Shown here piece after piece: positions 55,436 through 64,000 of a stretch of DNA of 64,000 nucleotides (position 1 is its first letter; the number at the start of each line of letters is the position of its first letter). Both the position numbers and the translations under genes were made by a program. The notes under the pieces are model-generated. The model made no database searches. It worked only from the letters and a program-made list of their open reading frames with translations, and was not told the DNA's origin. Origin of the DNA: Platerodrilus igneus (Eukaryota; Arthropoda; Insecta; Coleoptera; Lycidae); the NCBI GenBank assembly GCA_036346225.1, contig JARFIW010001215.1, forward strand, positions 4,850,501 to 4,914,500, in the 5' to 3' direction.

Positions 55436-56866
55436 AGATATCCCGAAACGAAGACGATTCGGCCAGAAACTTGGTATTTAGATCGCGGTGCAACTTTACA
55501 TATGACATCAAGAGCCGAGTGGTTTGCGACGTATGAACCATTTGCCGAACCACGTTCTATAGAAATAACGGACGGCAATACCATTGAAGCAATGGGCCAA
55601 GGTACATTAAATGTGAAAACGCAAATCAATGAAAAAGTGACTAAAACAATGTCTGCTTGGTATGTACCAAAATTAAAGTCAAATATTTTTTCACTCAGTC
55701 AATCACTTTTTAATGGCTATGAATGGCGCACAATTGGCGTAGGTGCAAAATGCTACATAGGCCGAAAATTGGTTCTAACAGCAACATTGATAGAAGAGTT
55801 ATTTGTTTTAAATCTAAAAGTTATAATACCGCAGAAACCAGCTAGAGTCCTTCTAGCAAGAAGTACAAGTAATTTACAATTGTATCACGAAAGACTTGGG
55901 CACCAAAACAAAGCACATGTTAGAAAAGTGTTAAAGTGCCACGGTATCACTATCACAACAGATACAAATGAATTCTGCAAAGGTGTTGCGCTTGGAAAGC
56001 AAACCAGAAAAACATTTCGACCGAGACAAAATAGAGCTAATACACCGGGCGAGTTAATATGCGCTGACGTGTGCGGGCCAATGTCAGAACCTTCATTAGG
56101 AGGATCGAGATATGTTTGCTACAAAGACGACTATACGAAATTTCGAAAAGTCTTTTTTCTTAAGTACAAGTCTCAAGTTTATGATACATTTGTCAATATA
56201 CTAGCTGAAGCAAAAGCGTCTGGACATAACGTTCAACAATTCAGAACTGATAACGGTGGCAAGTTCAATAACGAAAGAACGCGGCGTTTACTCAAACAAC
56301 ACGGTATTAAAATCAGTTTTACAATGCCGTATACTCCGGAACAAAACGGAGCAGCCGAACGCGAGAACAGAACATTGGTGGAAAGTGCTAGATCAATGCT
56401 CCAAGCCAAAAATTTACCAATAAAGTTGTGGACTGAGGCAGTGAATACTGCGGCCTATATCCTGAATCATACAGGGCAAACTTCAGTCGAGGGAAAATCA
56501 CCGTATGAACGTTGGTATAGACGTCCATCCCCAGGAGTAAGTCACTTGCGAATTTTTGATTCCACGTGCTATGTACACGTTCCAAAACAAAAGCGGTAGA
56601 AATTTGACGCTAAAGAGCAAGAAGGCATCCTGGTAGGATACGAGGGTGAAAAAGATGGCTATCGGGTGTACATCAAAAATAAAAAATCAGTACTGCGTAG
56701 GTGCAATATTCGTTTTGCTCCAGAAATACCTGAAACAATAAACAAATCAGAAGAAATCTTAACTGAAATTGCAGAGCCTAATGAAGTTGGAGAGCTGATG
56801 TCTGTTCCAATACAGAATTTAGTTTTGGTTACAAACGATGACACTTCGGAAAACGAATCCTGTTAA
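55436..56866 (+). pseudogene. Copia protease and integrase
   Basis: Protease active site reads WYLDRGATLHMTS at about 55472-55510; the usual DSG is DRG. Integrase follows: YHERLGHQNKAHV (zinc His pair), FCKGVALGK (one of two Cys changed), ICADVCGPM (first Asp), FRTDNGGKF (second Asp) and PEQNGAAERENRT (Glu, about 56337-56375). Stops at 56597-56599 (TAG) and 56864-56866 (TAA). Frame kept throughout. Confidence 0.85.
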
Positions 56867-58534
56867 TATGAATTAGTCGAGTCTGAAACAGAAGATTGCG
56901 TAAAAGACACGCAAACGACTTTAACAGAAGTTCAAAGTAGTCGTTTTAGACGTGAAATACATAAACCTGCTTGGTTGAGAGGCTACATAATGATTGCTAC
57001 TACCACCGAAACTGAAAATCCAAAGTCGTATGCAGAGGCGATGACTATGTCAGATAGAGGAAAATAGAAAGATGCAATGGACAATGAAATAGCATCGCTA
57101 ACTGAAAATGAGGTCTGGAAATTAGTGAACCTACCAGCTAATCATAAAGTTATTAATAACAGGTAGGTGCTAAGAATAAAACAGAAAGCTGACGGCTCGA
57201 TCGATCGTTATAAAGCGAAGTTGGTGGCTAAAGGCTATTCACAACGATACGGAATTGATTACGATGAAACATTCAGTCCAGTTGCCAGATATGGAACTGT
57301 GCGGACAGTATTAAGCATCGCAGCTAATGAACGATTGAAACTGCGCCAGTCCGACGTTACAACAGCTTTCCTGTATGGCAAACTAACCTAAGAAATATAT
57401 ATGAAATAACCTGAAGGCTATGATGACGTCTCTGGACGGGTATTAAAATTAGAAAGAAGTCTTTATGGGCTAAAACAGTCACCTTGACGTTGGAATCACG
57501 AATTTGTAGATTTCATGAAGAAACACGGACTTGAGCAATCATCTGCAGATCCATGCTTGTTTAAGAGGGAAAGTGAAGGTACGAAACTCATTGTTGTCAT
57601 CTATGTCGATGATGGATTAATAGCTGGAACATCCGACAGTGTGATAAATAAACTCCTGGATGCTCTACAAATTCGCTACAAAATTACAAAAGGATCTTTG
57701 GATAGTTTTCTCGGGATGCAAATTGATATTCGAAGTGATGGATCAATTCGATTGCATCAAACTAATTACACTCAACAAATATTGAATCGTTTTCAAATGT
57801 CAGAAACACACCCAGTAAAGACACCTGTTACAAAAGAAGTAACAGGTACAGACGAGCCAGCTGAAAATGTGCCATACCGAGAAGCCGTAGGATGCCTGAT
57901 GTACTTGATAACTGCAACGCGTCCAGACTTAGCATATGCTATAAGCAAAGTTTCAGAAAATTTGGAGAAACCAACAAATGCTAACTGGAATAGTGTTAAG
58001 CGTATCTTTCGCTATCTACGAGGAACGTTTGATTACGGCATTGCTTATCAGGCACAATACAAGACTGGACAACTGGAAGCCTATAGAGATGCAGACTTTG
58101 CTGGCTGTGAAAAAACAGGACGTTCAAGGACGGGACTAATTTGTTTATATAGCGGAGGCGCAATCACTTGGGCTAGTAAGAAACCACAAATGGTTGTAAC
58201 CTCAACAATCGAATCAGAGTTAACAGCCGCAAGCGAATGTGCTAAAGAAATAGTCTGGTTACGACGTATGTTACGAGAAATCAGTAGCGAAATAAGAACC
58301 CCACTCCTAAAAATCGATAATCAGCCAACGATTAACATAATCAAGGGCGATGAGTATCGGGCTAGGACAAGACATATTGGCGTGCGACGGTTTTATGTGC
58401 GGGAACTATATCAAATGGAAAAATTAACAATTGAGCATATACCAACTAAAATTCAACTCGCCGATCCTATGACGAAAGCTTTGGCATGTGGCCCCATTGA
58501 ACTTCATCGTTCAGCAATGGGACTTGTTAATTAG
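56867..58534 (+). pseudogene. Copia reverse transcriptase and RNase H
   Basis: Same frame as gag. WKLVNLPANHKVINNR and LVAKGYSQRYGIDYDETFSP (RT entry, 57110-57285), DVTTAFLYG (first Asp), LERSLYGLKQSP, VVIYVDDGLIAG (57593-57628, catalytic YVDD), then RNase H with AYRDADFAGCEKTGRS (58079-58126), STIESELTA and GVRRFYVRELY. The final stop is at 58532-58534, followed by the polypurine tract. Stops at 57065, 57164, 57389, 57407 and 57485; the last 350 codons are clean. Confidence 0.88.
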
Positions 58535-58565
58535 TGCTTTTATTTTTTTTTCGAATGAGAGGAAG

Positions 58566-58701
58566 TGTTACAAATATTAAAATATTGATATAGCAATCTT
58601 AAAAAAAAAATTGACAGATGTTTTTACGTTAAGTTAGACGTATAAATTATTAAATAATTAAATCAAAAAGGGTTGTTGTTTTATTTTGTAATATAATCAC
58701 A
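58566..58701 (+). repeat. Copia 3' LTR
   Basis: 136 bases from TGTTACAAATATT to AATCACA, preceded by the polypurine tract ATGAGAGGAAG. An (ATTTA)n-like run follows at 58702-58721. Confidence 0.8.
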
Positions 58702-58879
58702 ATTTAATTTAATTTAATTTCTAGAATTCTTATCTTTTCTATTATTGCTAGCATATCACCACAGATCTTAATTGTTTGCATATTTCTTACTAATAATATT
58801 TTTATTTTATTTATTATCTTTACAATATTAAAGTTAAATACGATAAAGCAGTCTTCATTTTTGATGATGTTGTAAAGTA

Positions 58880-59239
58880 GAATTTATTTAAGAAGAACCT
58901 GTACGCCATTTGACATATACGCAAACCTTGAAAATCAGTGGCGTAACGGATTTAATCATTTTTAATAATTTTTATCAAACTCCTATTTATTTGTTGGTAG
59001 TTTAAATTTACATGGCGAATAAGCAAAGCCTAAAAGACAAAGAAACAGAAAGAAAACTTTAAAAGCGTAAGCATTAAATATAGAATATCAAAGACACAAA
59101 TATCAAATGACATTTAACAGCAAATTATCTACGCCACTGATATGCTAAACGAACACGCCTATTTATAAACAATGGACTAATCTGACACCATTTTAGCCGT
59201 GTACGCATGATGACGTACAGGCTCTTCTTAAATAAATTC
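58880..59239. mobile_element. MITE with TA target duplication
   Basis: 360 bases bounded by inverted repeats GAATTTATTTAAGAAGA(A/G)CCTGTAC and by TA on each side (58878-58879, 59240-59241), as for Tc1/mariner-type insertions. An internal inverted pair (CAGTGGCGTA / TACGCCACTG) also occurs. No coding capacity. Confidence 0.75.
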
Positions 59240-59279
59240 TAGTATACTATCTAATCTACTTTAATTAATGTTGTTGTTT

Positions 59280-59430
59280 TTGTTATTTACCCGTTCAATG
59301 TGTTTCGTTTAAAAATTTAAACAATGTAGTCCAATCTACAGTATCAAAAAACTTAACAATATCTACAAACTCTATTACACTATTTTTCTTTACTCTTCTT
59401 TCATACCTCAGTTTTTTCAAATCGAGCAAG
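59280..59430 (-). pseudogene. Tiny non-LTR reverse transcriptase fragment
   Basis: Minus strand reads LRYERRVKKNSVIEFVDIVKF and FDTVDWTTLFKFLN, a motif A-like segment of non-LTR RT with the KAF triplet degraded. Only about 150 bases remain. Confidence 0.4.
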
Positions 59431-59578
59431 CAATTGAAAGTTGGAAAATATAATGTCCTGAACAGAATTCGAATCTGTCAAAATGATTGACAAAAATGCC
59501 ACACGTAATTGAAAGATAGGTTTATGTATGGTCTCGTATATGATTTTGATTTGTAAAATTTTCTAATTCTAATCAGTC

Positions 59579-59910
59579 GGCCGTGTGGCGCAATTGGTTA
59601 GTGTATCAGAGGTTACGTCCAAAGGCTACAGGTTCAAATTCTTTTCATCCTTCAAATACTAGTTCCGTTTGAAATGAAAAATTATGCTTATATAACCGGT
59701 AGAGGATAGTAGTTCATTTTCTTGCAAGGTGACGGTAATCGATTGCAAAGCCATTTAAATTATTTCTTTTGCTGTCGAAAGGTATCAAAAGATCATAAGG
59801 GTTAGTCCTCTTTCCTATAGAACGAAAGCGGTTGATTGCAAAACCATTTACATGACTTCTTTTCCTGTTAAAAAATATTTGGAGATTATAAGAATTGCAG
59901 TATAGTAGAC
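59579..59910 (+). mobile_element. tRNA-headed SINE with a duplicated body
   Basis: A box TGGCGCAATTGG at 59586-59597 and B box-like GGTTCAAATTC at 59631-59641, spaced as in tRNA-derived promoters. The body has two tandem units of about 90 bases sharing GATTGCAAAxCCATTTAxAT (59740-59810 and 59832-59905). No matching acceptor stem, so this is not a tRNA gene. Confidence 0.6.
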
Positions 59911-60344
59911 ATCGCGAAACAATGTGTTTACGACATTAATTTATGATTCAATTTAGAATATATTTTAGCGTATACAATTGGTGTAATTAAAATATAAGAG
60001 AAGGACAATATAAGTAACACATATTTCGAGCAAAATAGCTTGGTTAACAACATACGCTGTAGAATTTATAAGTAGAGGTGCAGAAAAGTAAGTTCAGTTA
60101 TAGTAATAGAAGTCTTTAAATTGGTTAGCGTGGATTCTAAAAACATGCCATTTTTAATATAATATGATCAAACCTTAGCACATTCAGTTTGTAATGACCG
60201 TGTCTTAAGTCACCGGTGTGGACAATGGTCACTAACAAGTCTCTGGTATGATACTACAGTGGTCCGGCTCCGTTGCGCGAGACTAGATCTACCGACGTGC
60301 TCTGTCACAGGAGGAAATCAAGGTAGATGAAGGAAGGTATAAAG
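59911..60344. other. Gene-free sequence
   Basis: No feature recognised. Base composition becomes less AT-rich towards the hairpin array. Confidence 0.5.
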
Positions 60345-60573
60345 GTGTCGACAGTGGGGAAGACGAACCTTATGGGGCGTCGGCAATGGGCACGACGCCG
60401 GGTGATGCTAAATGCCTGCTATGGGCATGGCAGTGGTAATAGCTGGCTTTGGGCGCAGCGAGAAAAGAGAGTAGACGCCGGCTATGGGCACGACGTCTAT
60501 GGGTTTGGAGCACCGGCTATGGGCGCGGTGCGGTAGGTACTAACTATTTAACACTGGCTATGCGCACCGTAGT
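60345..60573. repeat. Array of about six or seven hairpins with a conserved loop
   Basis: Loops GC(A/T)(A/T)TGGGC(A/G) of ten bases start at 60383, 60418, 60446, 60481, 60516 and, more degenerate, 60557; a weak one starts near 60351. Spacing is 28-41 bases, mostly 35. Each loop is closed by a different self-complementary stem: GGCGTCG/CGACGCC, TGCC/GGCA, GCTG/CAGC, a 9 bp stem with one mismatch (60472-60499) and GCACCG/CGGTGC. Conserved loops with co-varying stems suggest a structured transcript or foldback minisatellite. No open frame explains it. Confidence 0.7.
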
Positions 60574-60654
60574 AAAAGAGTTTTTAACCTTTGATATAGT
60601 CTAAGGTATAACCGTTATAGCCCCGCGCGCGCGTGTGTCAGAGCCACTACGATA

Positions 60655-61085
60655 GTTGGTAACACATACTAAAACGTACATAATATTGAACAACAAAGCT
60701 ATTACGTCATAATTGCGTTTCAAATTGTATAACATACCAAAAATGTTTACAGTGATACAAGAGGCGCCTTAAAGGAAAAGATAAAATGTACTCACTTAAA
60801 ATATGGAACTCTTCACGATCTTGCGGTTATCCTTGCCGCAGGAGCCGTGCTGATTTCCATTGATCTCGTTGTTGTTGGGCATGGTTCGGGGTACGCCTTC
60901 GTTGAAACCAGATTGCCTTGTCTTCCCTCTTCTTCGTCTGTAGCGGTACGATAAGGAATAAAGTAGGGAACGATGAAGGCAGAGATACGATAGAGGAATC
61001 TACATACCAAGAGAAAAGACAAAAAAGACACAGGCACACGTCACTGTTCAGGTTAGCTTCTTCACTCAATATTCAAAAAATAATT
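60655..61085. mobile_element. Diverged relative of LTR family X, copy 3
   Basis: Follows the 14506-15060 LTR in order: TTACGTCATAATTGCGT, AAATTGTATAACATACCAAA, GTTTACAGTGATACAA, a tACTCACTTAAAA block, a TTGTTGTTxGG segment, a CGTCTGTAGC block and an AGAAAAGACAAAAAAGACACAGG block. Ends unclear; no target duplication found. Confidence 0.55.
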
Positions 61086-61145
61086 CATATGTCTGATCGT
61101 AAATACCAAACGTTAGGAAAACAAAAAAAGATAAGGCAAAATCTC

Positions 61146-61277
61146 AAGTTATTATCAAAGATAATAAGTAAGATAACAATATCAAGCTTAAGTTATTATC
61201 AAAGATAATAGGTAAGATAAAGATATTAAGCTTAAGTTATTATCAAAGATAATAAGTAAGATAAAGGTATTAAGATA
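61146..61277. repeat. Three-unit 44 bp tandem repeat
   Basis: Units begin AAGTTATTATCAAAGATAAT at 61146, 61190 and 61234. Each contains the near-palindrome TTATTATCAAAGATAATA. Confidence 0.85.
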
Positions 61278-61321
61278 TACAAGATAGAGTGGCTCCTTGA
61301 AGCCGTTACGCAGGAAAAATA

Positions 61322-61382
61322 CTCGTACCCCCCTAAAAGAGAGCGACTTGTGAAGCAAGTCCGTTTATATAAACGGTACGAG
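61322..61382. other. Compact multi-hairpin structure
   Basis: An 8 bp closing stem, CTCGTACC (61322-61329) with GGTACGAG (61375-61382), encloses GACTTG-tgaag-CAAGTC (61345-61361) and the perfect 16-base palindrome CCGTTTATATAAACGG (61361-61376). The inner palindrome overlaps the closing stem by two bases, so the two pairings compete. Confidence 0.5.
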
Positions 61383-63100
61383 GGACCGGAAAAAGGCATG
61401 TGTGTGCATTCCTGCACCCGGCGTTGATCGATATCGATACGAAATCCATACATTTGTGCATACATTCACACATTAATACGTACATGCACTGTTAGCGGCC
61501 ATGTGAGCTGACAGCGGCACCGCATGACCTCACGAAAGATTCCCAGGGACGTGGTCCGGGTGTCTGTGAAAACTCCCCGCTCAACCGCACGGTGACTAAC
61601 GGAAATGAAAAGGCAATAGTGATATAGGAAAGGTAGAAAGAGGGAGGTAGGCATTTTGGAATGCATAAAAGACACTTCCAGGTAGAAGAGAATAGAGGAA
61701 GGTCTCGCATTGAGCAAAGGAGGCAGAAAAGGTGGATAAAAAAACATTACTCAACCAGCCAATGTGGTCAGTAGCCCGGAGTGAGGGAAATATCACGCTT
61801 ATGTGGTAGACGGGTGTTCCGGGACAAGAACAGGTCTACCGAATGAAAGATAAGGCGGAAACGGAGACAGCAAGATAAGAAAAAGTAGAGTTTTTGGACA
61901 AGCGTCCGAGAGAAGGTAGAGAGTTGTCCCTATTAAACACAGATCGGTCTGAAGGACCACCTGCTATATTAATCAGACAAGTTAAGATACATCATAAGTT
62001 ACAAAATTACTAGACTCTTGATGAGAACTAGTACAATCATTTTCCTAACGAGTGCATCCACTACGATAAGAAAATCAGCCAAAAGTTGAAACAACAACTT
62101 AAAAGTATCACTACAGATACCTTCACACAAAAACCAACTATTGCAAGGTAATTTTTTAAAAACGGTAACGCCATAAACACACAACAATGCCTAAATATAA
62201 GCAGTTAAATACAGACACACTGTCTCAATATGCTAAAACAACCGAGAATTCGATAAGATATTAATAAAAAGCGATAGCACCTTACCACGAAGTTCAATAA
62301 AAAACAACAAAAAAATGTTTATATGTTATGATGACTTAGTAGAAGGAGAAACAAGTAATGATATAGGATAAAGTGGGCGACTGTAATAATTCAGATGAAA
62401 AACGCATGTAATAGAAAGTCCTAGTTTTTGCAACTGTGAATATGGACTATTTCTTACAATGGCATAGGCCGCGTCTCCTATGTGAGCCCAAAGAAAAAAG
62501 CATTCACTCAAAACGTCAGCTAAAACCAATCATAAAAAATTCAATGAGTTATTGCAACCAAAGTTACGACAATCACCACAAAATTAAACGATATAAGATA
62601 AATGCTGAAAACAAAATAATTTGTTGCAGAAAAGGTGCGAGGATTAATTAAATGAAGCGACAGGGTTATACTGGGGGACCTAGACAATAAACGGATATGT
62701 GCCTAACAATAAGTTCAAGGGGAAGTCAACAGGTAGCAAAAAGATAGCTAATTTAAAGTAAATAAGTTAAACGTGTAGAAAGTAAATGCTGTATAAAAAT
62801 GAAACGAATAGATAAAGTTAACAAATTCATAACAGGGACAAAAACATTAGGTAAACCGTTAAAGAAATGAAACGTGAAAATTTTTGGATGTACGCAAAGC
62901 TTAAGCGATTTTAAAGATAATTTCATGCCACCTGGTGTGGTTTGAATCGATATATGAAGAGATAGCAGTAATTAAAACTCGATTTACTGATAAAATTGTT
63001 GAAGAAGAAAAGATATATCTTACAACGCATATAATTACTAGGGTGACGAGCCCTCCTTTGAGCTTCACATAGACTAATAAAAAAAAACTTCAACATCATT
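61383..63100. other. Unassigned sequence without recognisable genes
   Basis: 61480-61620 is richer in G+C than its surroundings. Short frames occur on both strands but have no recognisable motif. Confidence 0.5.
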
Positions 63101-63127
63101 CTCAAAAAATAATTAAAAAACTTACCC

Positions 63128-63262
63128 CGAGTCTCGTCTAGACTTATGTAATGCTGAGCGACCAACCCTTCATGAGTCTCGTCTAGACTAACATACTGCT
63201 GAGCGACCAACTTCGACGGCAAATCTTGCCTAGACCAAATAGATCTTAAAATGCTGCGTTGC
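63128..63262. repeat. Short tandem repeat, about 46 bp unit
   Basis: GAGTCTCGTCTAGACT followed by TGCTGAGCGACCAAC occurs at 63128-63167 and 63174-63212; a third, degenerate unit (TTGCCTAGACC...TGCTGCGTTG) follows to 63262. On the minus strand the repeat is in frame and encodes a recurring LVAQxYxSLDET motif in a short frame of unknown meaning. Confidence 0.65.
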
Positions 63263-64000
63263 AATATCGATATATCTAAAAAAATATGCTATCAAAACAA
63301 AATCATGCTCACAACACAAAACAATATTTTATGATACATGTATAGAAAAACAGTATTCCAAATTATTAAAATATTCCTTTTATATCGAGAGATTTATCAA
63401 CAATCATCGTAGGGAAAGGGGATAGGTAATGAAATTAAATGCAAAATATTATCATCAAGCTCATTATTGTAATGTTTAAGGAATCAGATATAACGAAATC
63501 AAGTTTACTATAGTGTTTTAAAAGGTATACATATACTAAAAACTCAGTTAATTGCGTTAGCTGTATTTAAAAGCAAAATTTTCTTTTTAGAAGTAATTTG
63601 TAAGTTATAGTTGATTATTTAAATTGTTAAGGGAACACTTTAGAATTATGGTAAGGTAAGATAGTATACAAGTTATCTAAATAACGGTTTTTAAAAAGTT
63701 AACCCAAAAAACAAGTTAGAATAAACTAAGAAAAATTTTAGGATTAAAATAATTATTTTACCTATACTTAGTGTCATTTTAAGGGATTTTTTTTTTTTAA
63801 TTATAATGAAAATAAAGGTATTTATGGCTAAAATACTTACAGAAAGAATTATGTAATCCACATGTTAAAGTGAGGTTATGTAATTTACTAGACACATTTG
63901 AAAGGTATACGCTTTAGTCTCATTCTAAATTAGATGAAGTAATTATTTAAGAGAATTTAGAATACAAATACACTTTTTGTAAAAGAAAAATGCCAATTAA
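63263..64000. other. Gene-free AT-rich DNA
   Basis: Nothing recognised. Confidence 0.5.

Larger units (their letters stand above)
47794..58701 (+). mobile_element. Ty1/copia retrotransposon split by a gypsy element
   Basis: Short LTRs of 125 and 136 bases (47794-47918 and 58566-58701), both TGTTxCAAATATTAAAATATT...AATCACA. The primer site just after the 5' LTR (GGTTATGGGCACAG, 47921-47934) fits the internal initiator-tRNA-Met priming typical of copia. The purine-rich ATGAGAGGAAG directly precedes the 3' LTR. Removing the gypsy element (48118-54665 plus one ATAT) gives about 4.35 kb with one continuous gag-pol frame holding eight in-frame stops and no frameshift. Confidence 0.9.

Noticed and set aside
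59579..59652. Functional tRNA gene
   Set aside because: A and B box motifs are present, but no acceptor stem pairing or clear anticodon arm was found, and a repeated SINE body follows.
60376..60573. CRISPR array
   Set aside because: The units have conserved loops and variable stems rather than constant repeats with unique spacers, and the genomic setting is eukaryotic.

Overview
This window reads as AT-rich, repeat-dense nuclear DNA from an arthropod, most likely an insect. The evidence is the company of transposable elements: BEL/Pao, Ty1/copia, Ty3/gypsy, RTE-clade and CR1/Jockey-type retrotransposons, tRNA-headed SINEs, foldback elements and a long-TIR DNA transposon. One host gene is recognisable. 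No bacterial operons, rRNA or intact tRNA genes were seen. I cannot name the species.

Layout. 1-8617: two copies in tandem of an internally deleted Ty3/gypsy-like element on the minus strand, arranged LTR-internal-LTR-internal with about 2.07 kb LTRs. 8618-11689: a (TA)n tract, decayed primer-binding-site-like repeats and gene-free DNA. 11690-16860: two decayed CR1/Jockey-type elements, each carrying an LTR of one shared family (flanked by AACC and AATG duplications); a 189 bp near-perfect palindrome also sits in the second. 16972-36900: a four-level nest. An RTE element (RTE-A) contains a BEL/Pao element at 18405-34014 (GGTAC duplication). That element contains a minus-strand CR1/Jockey-type element at 22431-31424. 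This in turn contains a second RTE (RTE-B, 25665-30293, 11 bp duplication), whose leader carries a SINE (25943-26239, 15 bp duplication). 36960-39200: a Pao integrase relic and foldback sequences. 39863-45380: a DNA transposon with about 0.6 kb inverted repeats and a broken transposase gene.

45949-47373 (minus) is an intact single-exon gene for an HflX/GTPBP6-type GTPase, probably acting on mitochondrial ribosomes. It is the only convincing host gene. A copia element starts about 420 bp upstream of it (47794-58701). Its gag is split by a younger gypsy element (48118-54665, ATAT duplication, minus strand). Between its pol and its polypurine tract that gypsy element encodes a TARG1/OARD1-like macro domain (ADP-ribose hydrolase fold) with both expected catalytic residues. 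58702-64000 holds a MITE, a SINE, a tandem array of hairpins with a conserved loop and co-varying stems, another relative of the 12.3 kb LTR, and short tandem repeats.

How the parts work together. Nearly everything is selfish DNA, so the order of insertion can be read from who interrupts whom: RTE-A, then BEL, then the CR1/Jockey-type element, then RTE-B, then the SINE; and copia, then gypsy. The points most worth a second look are the macro-domain gypsy element, the hairpin array at 60345-60573, the GT-AG, frame-preserving insertion in BEL pol, the composite RTE 3' end, and the clustered primer-binding-site motifs. All coordinates and identities are read by eye; nothing was aligned by computer.
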